Shown piece by piece: positions 1-4,885 of a DNA stretch of 9,339 nt; the first letter of the stretch is position 1; each line of letters begins with the position of its first letter. The position numbers and the translations under genes were made by a program. The stretch comes from Candidatus Thermokryptus sp. (GTDB taxonomy: Bacteria; Bacteroidota; Ignavibacteria; Kryptoniales; Kryptoniaceae). The stretch spans positions 1 to 9,339 of the forward strand of contig JAPYWO010000026.1 of assembly GCA_028276305.1 (NCBI GenBank), written 5' to 3'. The notes under the pieces are model-generated. The model was not told the origin of the DNA and made no database searches. It saw only the letters and a program-made list of their open reading frames with translations.

Positions 1-47
1 TTGTTTAATTTAAAAGTGCTTACTTCAAAATAAAACGGAGAAATACA

Positions 48-746
48 ATGAAGCCATTACAAATCGTGCTGTTTCTATTTGCCCTTGCATTGCCACTAAG
101 ATCTATAGCCAAACAATCAGGTTCCAAACCTTTGACTGAAAATTCAAAAGCTCTTCAATTTCAAATCGGAAGTAATTTCACTCTCACTTCTTTTCAAGGA
201 GCTGCGCTTTCTTATAAATATCACTTAAAACCCTTACGGGCAGTTCGGGTCGGCAGTGAACTTTCTCTCAGTAAATCTAATTTTGATTTGACAGAAGTTG
301 ATTCTGTCGGTGAAACACTTTCAAAATCGGATCAAACCCGGTATTACGTTCGGTTTAACACACAGCTAATTTGGTATTCCGAAAGTTATTCGGGCATTTC
401 ATTTTTCTATGGAGTGGGTCCTTTCCTTGGTTTTGGTAAATCCGAGAAAAAGGATGAATGGGTTTCGCCTTACCCGGGGCATCCTCGCACTAATTTAGAT
501 GAAACCAAAACCGGTTGGTCTTTAGGGCTTACTGGCTTGGTAGGTGTTGAGTGGTTTGTTTCAAAATCAATTTCTCTTCACGCAGAGTACAGAATCAGCT
601 TGGGATATTCCCGGGAAAAGAGAGAATACAATAGAACTACAATCTCACAAACAGGAAAAAGTTATATCACAGGGAATGAAACGATTAAATTTAGGCAACT
701 TTCCAGCGATGGGGTACGGTTCGGTTTAAGCGTATATTTTAAATGA
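48..746 (+). CDS. Outer-membrane beta-barrel protein (porin/OmpW-like fold), function unknown
   Basis: This 232-aa protein has an N-terminal signal peptide: K2, a hydrophobic run from about residue 5 to 17 and a likely cleavage after the SIA at 19-21. The mature part alternates hydrophobic and polar residues in short strands separated by Gly/Asn/Ser/Lys-rich turns, such as FFYGVGPFLGFG and LTGLVGVEWF. It ends in an amphipathic strand, VRFGLSVYFK, with an aromatic residue next to last. This is the pattern of a small outer-membrane beta-barrel with roughly 8-10 strands. The start at 48 has a CGGAG ribosome binding site 7 nt upstream. No enzymatic motif is visible and I cannot name a substrate. 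The gene stands alone: nothing upstream is visible, and about 420 bp without an intact gene follow. The fold class is fairly secure; the role (adhesion, transport or structure) is not. Confidence 0.75.
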   Translation: MKPLQIVLFLFALALPLRSIAKQSGSKPLTENSKALQFQIGSNFTLTSFQGAALSYKYHLKPLRAVRVGSELSLSKSNFDLTEVDSVGETLSKSDQTRYYVRFNTQLIWYSESYSGISFFYGVGPFLGFGKSEKKDEWVSPYPGHPRTNLDETKTGWSLGLTGLVGVEWFVSKSISLHAEYRISLGYSREKREYNRTTISQTGKSYITGNETIKFRQLSSDGVRFGLSVYFK

Positions 747-934
747 TGCGAATTCCAGTGACATTTGTTTATTGAACTCATCACTGATTTTTAGGTTTAT
801 CAAAATCGGTAAAAATTGATAGTCTTCTGGGATTGAACAAGACAGAAAGCGCTAAATCTACTTCTGTTGTTACAGGTTAAGGGATTCAATGCCCGTGTTC
901 TTTGATGGCTTGCGTAACATAAGTGAGAGGAGGT
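747..934. other. Intergenic stretch without a supported gene
   Basis: No complete gene is supported here. A weak imperfect hairpin (CAGTGA at 756-761 with TCACTG at 781-786, 19-nt loop, then a short T run) could end the upstream gene. A 29-codon stretch at 794-880 on the plus strand is open up to a TAA but has no start codon or ribosome binding site, so at most it is the tail of something lost. Together with the transposase relic that follows, this looks like decayed sequence between the barrel gene and the tRNA pair. Confidence 0.5.
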
Positions 935-1100
935 TCACATCTTGATACAATTGTTCTTAACACTCAATTTAAACCAGCAACCTCTTCTCTCAAACCTCTC
1001 AATCCAAAACTTCATCCTTTGCCCTCTTTGTCACAAATTCCCTTGCAACTTGTGAGTAGTTCCTCGTCTCATAGTATCTTCTCACCATCTTTTCCCTAAT
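935..1100 (-). pseudogene. Decayed transposase N-terminal helix-turn-helix (relic)
   Basis: Read on the minus strand from 1100, one frame gives IREKMVRRYYETRNYSQVAR followed by EFVTKR and stops at 999-1001. A frame shift near 1015 continues as MKFWIERFERRG and stops at 935-937. Joined, this reads like the helix-turn-helix start of many IS transposases and related proteins: RRYYETxNYSxVAREFxxSRxxVxxWIxRFExRG. The shift falls just where the second helix should continue. The frame is also stopped just upstream of IREK, at 1101-1103; before that stop it reads PTEKIKFNENSSGA. There is no DDE catalytic domain, no start and no terminal repeats, so it cannot be functional. The likeness is recalled by eye, not searched; the element family is unknown. 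Confidence 0.45.
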
Positions 1101-1128
1101 TCATGCTCCCGACGAGTTCTCGTTAAAC

Positions 1129-1157
1129 TTGATTTTTTCGGTTGGTGGATTTATATT
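1129..1157 (+). promoter_or_regulatory. Sigma70-like promoter of the tRNA pair
   Basis: TTGATT (1129-1134) and TATATT (1152-1157) are 17 nt apart. This predicts transcription starting near 1164, about 9 nt before tRNA-Gly. The -10 region extends to TATATTTA, which also fits the Bacteroidota-type TAnnTTTG element except for its last base. The same TATATTTA occurs in the proposed promoter of the dehydrogenase at 8801-8829. The motif and its position immediately before a stable RNA support it; there is no experimental evidence. Confidence 0.5.
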
Positions 1158-1172
1158 TATAGTGAAGTTTGA

Positions 1173-1245
1173 GCGCGAGTAGTTCAGGTGGTAGAACACC
1201 AGCTTCCCAAGCTGGGTGTCGCGGGTTCGAGTCCCGTCTCGCGCT
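1173..1245 (+). tRNA. tRNA-Gly (anticodon CCC)
   Basis: The 73-nt sequence folds as a canonical cloverleaf. The acceptor stem is GCGCGAG (1173-1179) with CTCGCGC (1238-1244). T8 and A9 are in place, and the D arm is GTTC/GAAC. The anticodon stem CCAGC/GCTGG encloses the loop TTCCCAA, giving anticodon CCC (glycine, codon GGG). The T arm is GCGGG-TTCGAGT-CCCGT. The discriminator base is T (U73), as is common in bacterial tRNA-Gly. CCA is not encoded. The acceptor stem could be extended by two extra pairs, which makes the 5' boundary look earlier, but T8 fixes the start at 1173. It is probably co-transcribed with tRNA-Glu 13 nt downstream. Confidence 0.95.
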
Positions 1246-1258
1246 CAAAATTTTTTAT

Positions 1259-1332
1259 GGCGCGTTCGTCTAGTGGTCTAGGACACCGCCCTCTCAAGGC
1301 GGAGATCGCGGGTTCGAATCCCGCACGCGCTA
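1259..1332 (+). tRNA. tRNA-Glu (anticodon CTC)
   Basis: A 74-nt cloverleaf. The acceptor stem is GGCGCGT (1259-1265) with ACGCGCT (1325-1331), the first pair being G:U. The TTCGTCTAG segment around the D arm is typical of tRNA-Glu. The anticodon stem CCGCC/GGCGG holds the loop CTCTCAA, giving anticodon CTC (glutamate, codon GAG). The T arm is GCGGG-TTCGAAT-CCCGC, the discriminator is A, and CCA is not encoded. With the preceding tRNA-Gly(CCC), both genes carry C34 and so decode only the G-ending codon of their boxes. U34 isoacceptors must exist elsewhere in the genome. Confidence 0.95.
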
Positions 1333-1358
1333 CAAAATTTATTTTTTCAAGGGGGAAT

Positions 1359-1387
1359 TTGATTTTATCACTCCTTCATTTTAACTT
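1359..1387 (+). promoter_or_regulatory. Possible promoter of the ArsA-like operon
   Basis: TTGATT (1359-1364) and TAACTT (1382-1387) are separated by 17 nt and lie 35 nt before the ATG at 1423. The -10 box is weak. An alternative is that the operon is read from the tRNA promoter, since no clear hairpin terminator lies between the tRNA-Glu and this gene, only a T-rich run at 1340-1346. Confidence 0.3.
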
Positions 1388-1422
1388 AAACTTGAATAAA
1401 ATTTTTAGTCGCTTCTTGAGAA

Positions 1423-2598
1423 ATGAGAGTCATCATTTATACTGGAAAAGGTGGCGTTGGGAAAACAACCGTCTCAGCTGGTACCGGGGTTTTATGTTCC
1501 GAACTTGGATATAAAACGATCGTCATAAGCACAGACCCAGCACATAGTTTAAGCGATTCTTTCGGCAAAAGAATCGGCAAGTTCCCCGTCAAAGTCACAG
1601 AGAAACTCTGGGCGCAGGAACTTGATGTTAACGAAGAGCTCAGAATAAATTGGGATAAAATTCAAGGATTCATCGTAAAGTTTCTCTCCTATCAAGGATT
1701 TGATAAGTTTATAGCTGAGGAGTTTGCGATCTTCCCAGGGCTTGAGGAACTTTTCAGCTTGTTGAAGATAAACGATTATCACTCGGATAAAAGTTATGAT
1801 GTGGTGATTGTTGACTGTGCTCCAACCGCAAGCACGATCAGGATGTTAAGTTTCCCGGACATTGTGAGCTGGTATATGGAAAGGTTTTTCCCCCTTGAGA
1901 GAAAACTTGTCAAAACAATCAGACCAGTAGCTGAAAAGGTTGTGAAATTTCCGCTTCCAACAGATGATGTTTATTCACAAGTTGAAGACCTGTATAGAAA
2001 AATTGAACACACGAAGAAGATTTTAACCGATGTTGAAACATCAAGCGTTAGAATAGTTGTTAACCCGGAAAAAATGGTAATAAAAGAATCCCAAAGGGCT
2101 TATACTTATTTGAATCTTTTTGGTTTCCCGGTTGATCTTATAATTGTTAACAAGGTTTTCCCTGATGAAATTGAAGATAGACATTTCAAAAAGTGGAAAC
2201 AGACACAGAATAAACATGTTGAATTTGTGAAGGAGGCGTTCGCACCCATACCGATGAAAATATCATTCCTTGGGGATGATGAGATTGTTGGTTTGAATAA
2301 GCTCTTAAAGTTTGCCGTCAATTTATACGGGGAAGACGACCCAACCGAGATTTTTTATGAGGGTAAGCCGATGAAAATTGAGGAGAAAAACGGAAGATAT
2401 CACCTTAAATTGAAAATGCCTTTCTTCTCAAAAAGAGATGTCAATGTTTGGGTTAAGAATGATGAATTGATAATTGAACTTCCAAGTTTTAGGAGAAATA
2501 TCTTTTTGCCACACACCCTTGCATCATCGCGAGTCGTTGAAGCGAAGCTTGAAGATGGGGTTTTGACGATTGAATTTGAAAAAATTAAAGGGAGATGA
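1423..2598 (+). CDS. ArsA/Get3-family ATPase with C-terminal HSP20-like domain
   Basis: A 391-aa cytoplasmic ATPase of the SIMIBI class, ArsA/Get3 branch. The deviant Walker A (P-loop) GKGGVGKTT is at 8-16 and includes the extra signature lysine that acts across the dimer. Switch I is DPAHSLSDSF from D38, switch II is DCAPT at 131-135, and the base-recognition segment VNK is at 242-244. After the ATPase fold, from about residue 309 to 388, comes a beta-rich domain ending in LEDGVLTIEFEKIK, the signature of the HSP20/alpha-crystallin-like domain (ArsA_HSP20). This architecture matches the Get3d-type proteins known from bacteria and plastids. The metalloid-binding cysteines of arsenite pumps are absent: only C25 and C132 occur. 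No arsB or arsR is nearby, so arsenite export is unlikely and a client-binding or targeting role is more plausible (inference). The ATG at 1423 puts the P-loop at the usual distance; its ribosome binding site is weak. Confidence 0.9.
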   Translation: MRVIIYTGKGGVGKTTVSAGTGVLCSELGYKTIVISTDPAHSLSDSFGKRIGKFPVKVTEKLWAQELDVNEELRINWDKIQGFIVKFLSYQGFDKFIAEEFAIFPGLEELFSLLKINDYHSDKSYDVVIVDCAPTASTIRMLSFPDIVSWYMERFFPLERKLVKTIRPVAEKVVKFPLPTDDVYSQVEDLYRKIEHTKKILTDVETSSVRIVVNPEKMVIKESQRAYTYLNLFGFPVDLIIVNKVFPDEIEDRHFKKWKQTQNKHVEFVKEAFAPIPMKISFLGDDEIVGLNKLLKFAVNLYGEDDPTEIFYEGKPMKIEEKNGRYHLKLKMPFFSKRDVNVWVKNDELIIELPSFRRNIFLPHTLASSRVVEAKLEDGVLTIEFEKIKGR

Positions 2599-2601
2599 AA
2601 A

Positions 2602-2832
2602 ATGCCGGAAGAGAAGCAAATCCCGAAGTATTACATACCGTTGCCGGATATTTCATCTATACTTGAGTCATTACCGCCGGAATTGAACGAGACGAAAAAG
2701 CATTTCATCCAAGCGAACAAGGAAATTCTCCTTGCTATAAGGTCAATAATTGACGCTGGGATTGCGCTCGCTGATAAACTTCTTGAGGAAAAGCCGAAAC
2801 AAGCGCAAGCGAAGAAAGTCAAAGTGAAGTGA
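2602..2832 (+). CDS. Small helical protein coupled to the ArsA-like ATPase
   Basis: A 76-aa protein I do not recognise by name. It starts 3 nt after the stop of the ArsA-like gene. Its ribosome binding site, GGGAG at 2590-2594, lies inside the end of that gene, so the two are very likely translated together. The sequence has a Pro-rich N-terminus (IPKYYIPLPDISSILESLPP). A single predicted amphipathic helix follows from about residue 28 to 64, including HFIQANKEILLAIRSIIDAG, and the tail is Lys/Gln/Ala-rich and probably disordered (about 65-76). There is no signal peptide, cysteine or enzymatic motif. The coupling suggests a partner, adaptor or regulator of the ATPase; that is inference from position only. 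It ends 4 bp from the end of the convergent DUF4198 gene. Confidence 0.75.
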   Translation: MPEEKQIPKYYIPLPDISSILESLPPELNETKKHFIQANKEILLAIRSIIDAGIALADKLLEEKPKQAQAKKVKVK

Positions 2833-2836
2833 AGGT

Positions 2837-3640
2837 TTATTTCGGTTTGATCTCAAAGCTATAAGATGCCCAGAAACTTTCCCAGTCGGCGTTCTCACAA
2901 CCGTTGCATTTTAAAAGATGAACAAGACGGATTAGCCATAACCCAGGGTTTTCTACTTTGAATTTAACCCTCCCGCTTTTGTCAGTTTTAGCTTTATACT
3001 CGTTGATTTTTTTACTTTCTGGTTCAAGGTTGTATGCGGTTATTGTTTTATCAGCAAGGGGTTTTCCGTCAAATAGAACTTGAGCTGTTATTTCATCGCC
3101 GGGTTTTGTTTTGAATGGGTTGTCAAGGAGAATTATTTCAAGTTTTTGCCCAAGGATTTTTCCATAAACATTTCCCACAGGTTTATCGCCGATCATAATT
3201 AACGATTTTATAAATCGCCTATATCTTTCTCTCTCAACCTTGCGAGGCGGGAGTTTTTCCCTAAGTTTTTGGACATCCTCAAGTCCTTCATGTTTTAGGT
3301 ATTCGGAGAATTCTTCGGGTTTTAGTTCAATATATGCGTAATCTCTTTCCATTGAAAGCAGGGCGAGACCCTCAAAGTTGATTTTCTTTACGAGGACCGG
3401 GATGGATTTATCATTAATTTCATCAACAAGATTAAACGACGATGAATCGGTGATCAGCTCAAATTTCAAAGTCATATTTTTTTGAAATTCCCTTTCAATT
3501 TCCTTTTCAAGTTTATCGCCAACATAGAGATGAACCACAAGTGTTTCTCCTTTTGATAGATGGAATTTTTTTGGTTGAAGCCAGTAATCGTGTGAGAAAG
3601 CGAGATTTGCAATTAAAATCATCCAGAGGAATTTTTTCAT
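2837..3640 (-). CDS. Exported DUF4198-type protein (possible metal-uptake accessory)
   Basis: A 267-aa protein with a short signal peptide; the A-F-S before H17 fits signal peptidase I and would leave His as the first mature residue (HDYWLQP). The rest fits the DUF4198 family: an HDxWLxP start, a middle segment (DKPVGNVYGK), a beta-sandwich with KPGDEITAQVLFDGKPL, and the C-terminal pattern GLWLIRLVHL...WESFWASYSFEI. Family members are periplasmic and often sit near Ni/Co or TonB-linked transport genes, but no transporter is in this window. C245 and C248 (CNGC) may form a disulfide or bind metal. The start at 3640 lies behind a weak GAAGAG and directly after a leftover of another gene's last codons (see the repeat at 3538-3663). 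This gene was probably the third gene of the operon now at 7338-8724 and has been separated from it by the 3664-7230 block. Confidence 0.8.
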   Translation of the reverse strand: MKKFLWMILIANLAFSHDYWLQPKKFHLSKGETLVVHLYVGDKLEKEIEREFQKNMTLKFELITDSSSFNLVDEINDKSIPVLVKKINFEGLALLSMERDYAYIELKPEEFSEYLKHEGLEDVQKLREKLPPRKVERERYRRFIKSLIMIGDKPVGNVYGKILGQKLEIILLDNPFKTKPGDEITAQVLFDGKPLADKTITAYNLEPESKKINEYKAKTDKSGRVKFKVENPGLWLIRLVHLLKCNGCENADWESFWASYSFEIKPK

Positions 3641-3663
3641 CTCTTCAAGGTTGATTTTCTTTT
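3538..3663. repeat. 126-bp direct repeat, copy A
   Basis: This segment recurs in the same orientation at 7231-7356 with 124 of 126 bases identical (differences at 3542/7235 and 3635/7328). Reading the minus strand, it carries the last five codons (KENQP) and stop of the gene at 7338-8123, the 4-nt gap, and the first 34 codons of the DUF4198 gene. In this copy the DUF4198 gene continues intact, whereas the upstream gene is present only as its final codons. The identity ends sharply at both edges, marking the boundary of the inserted block. Confidence 0.95.
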
Positions 3664-3680
3664 TCTTTGGTTTCTTAAAT

Positions 3681-3707
3681 TTGCGAAAAATTTTGTTTTT
3701 TTATAAT
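3681..3707 (+). promoter_or_regulatory. Promoter of the lipoprotein-protease unit
   Basis: A perfect TATAAT (3702-3707) with TTGCGA (3681-3686) 15 nt upstream precedes the lipoprotein start at 3744 by about 37 nt. It lies just inside the inserted block, so the block appears to carry its own promoter. The opposite strand reads TATTAT at the same place, and this AT box might also feed the divergent DUF4198 gene, which lost its operon promoter. That second role is speculative. Confidence 0.45.
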
Positions 3708-3743
3708 ATCAATGCTGCATACAAACTAAGGTAGGAGAGGTAT

Positions 3744-4802
3744 ATGAAGCGGTTAATTTTGCGGGGAAAACAGAGAATAAGCACTTTTGTAGTGCTGGTG
3801 TTGGCGATTTTCTTTTTGCAAACATGTGGGGAAAATCCTGGGGTGCCGGATAGGCGTTTTGAAGCTGGTCCGATTTTATTTGTTTCAGACAAGAGTGGGA
3901 CATGGCAACTTTACAGCATGAACGAAGATGGCTCCGATGTCAGGCAACTGACTGATGATCCGAACTTTCCAATCATTGAAGCACGCTGGTCGCCGGATGG
4001 GACGAAAATAGTCTATTCGAGTCGTGATGATAGGCTGAGTCCTACGCAGCGAGGCTCGGTACTTTACGTAATGAACGCCGATGGGACAGGACGATACAAG
4101 TTGACAAACCCTCCGTTGGAGGCGTTCCATTATCCACTTGACACCAAGCCAGTCTGGTCGCCCGATGGGAAGAGAATTGCTTTCTCCCGTTTAATGCCTC
4201 CGGAGATGTCGGGGGATTTTGACATTTTTATCATTGATGTTGATGGTAAGAACGAGCGAAGAATCACCAGTTACAGGAATCTCTTGGAGTTTGTGACCGC
4301 ATTTGTTGATGACTCAACACTCTTGGGTTTCTATTTTGATTATGCACGCCGTGATAGTTCAGGCAAAGCGAACGGCACAGGGCAGATCGCTTACCTTGAC
4401 ATAAGAACGGGTAATTATTTTAAAACGATCAGTCCATATGAAGCGGATGATGGCAACCCTTGCTTATCACCAGATAAAATGACAATTGCCTTTAACTCGT
4501 TGACGACCCGAAATGGGATTAGAGGGAGATTTCTTCACTTAATGGATTCCGAAGGTTCAAACCGTCGGCAGTTATCCATAAGTTCACGCCAATATGAGTA
4601 TCCGGTTGATTGGTCGCCTGACGGTCAAAAGATACTCTGCAATACAGAAGACCCGAATCTTAGAAGTGACCCGAATAATCCATATAGTAACTATCCAAAG
4701 GATATTGTAATTGTAAACATTTCGGACAGTTCTGTTCGTATCATAACCCCTTTCCCACATAAAGATGCTTATTCAAGAGCCACAAGCTGGCGGAGGAGGT
4801 GA
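3744..4802 (+). CDS. TolB-like PD40 beta-propeller lipoprotein
   Basis: A 352-aa protein with a lipoprotein-type export signal: basic start, hydrophobic stretch at about 14-25, then LQTC with C28 as the likely lipidated residue. The mature protein is built of WD40-like PD40 blades: WSPDG at 82-86, 138-142 and 290-294, each followed by a KI(V/L/A) strand. These alternate with LYSMNEDGSDVRQLT, LYVMNADGTGRYKLT, DIFIIDVDGKNERRIT and LHLMDSEGSNRRQLS. This is the TolB-type propeller seen in many secreted Bacteroidota-group proteins, usually in protein or peptide binding; no catalytic domain follows. The start has a good ribosome binding site, AGGAGAGG at 3733-3740. It precedes the metalloprotease gene by 83 bp on the same strand and the two probably share a transcript; a surface partnership is inference. 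Confidence 0.85.
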   Translation: MKRLILRGKQRISTFVVLVLAIFFLQTCGENPGVPDRRFEAGPILFVSDKSGTWQLYSMNEDGSDVRQLTDDPNFPIIEARWSPDGTKIVYSSRDDRLSPTQRGSVLYVMNADGTGRYKLTNPPLEAFHYPLDTKPVWSPDGKRIAFSRLMPPEMSGDFDIFIIDVDGKNERRITSYRNLLEFVTAFVDDSTLLGFYFDYARRDSSGKANGTGQIAYLDIRTGNYFKTISPYEADDGNPCLSPDKMTIAFNSLTTRNGIRGRFLHLMDSEGSNRRQLSISSRQYEYPVDWSPDGQKILCNTEDPNLRSDPNNPYSNYPKDIVIVNISDSSVRIITPFPHKDAYSRATSWRRR

Positions 4803-4827
4803 TTCCGTTATGAGAGTTGAGAGATAA
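4794..4827 (+). other. Near-perfect Shine-Dalgarno followed by a five-codon ORF
   Basis: AGGAGGTGA (4794-4802) overlaps the last codons and stop of the lipoprotein gene. It matches the 16S anti-SD almost fully and sits 7 nt before ATG at 4810. The frame it opens is only MRVER and a TAA at 4825-4827. The real protease start lies 58 nt further on with its own ribosome binding site. This may be a leader peptide, the remnant of a longer start, or chance, because RRR-stop in the lipoprotein forces much of this sequence. Confidence 0.3.
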
Positions 4828-4885
4828 CAACATGGCAGTGCGATATAACATAACCTTCAAAAAATATTTACGGAGGGGAATCGCC

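Noticed and set aside
756..791. Rho-independent terminator after the beta-barrel gene
   Set aside because: The stem is only 6 bp with a 19-nt loop and the T run is short; too weak to call.
1188..1514. Open frame of 108 codons across the tRNA genes
   Set aside because: It runs through both tRNAs and into the out-of-frame start of the ArsA-like gene. Its apparent protein sequence is translated tRNA and has no ribosome binding site.
1423..2598. Arsenite efflux ATPase (arsA)
   Set aside because: The metalloid-binding cysteines are missing, there is a single ATPase half with an HSP20-like domain, and no arsB/arsD/arsR genes are adjacent.
4817..4885. Earlier TTG or ATG (4817, 4832) as protease start
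   Set aside because: They would add about 18-23 charged residues before a normal signal peptide. ATG 4886 has a good ribosome binding site (GGAGGGG) at proper spacing.
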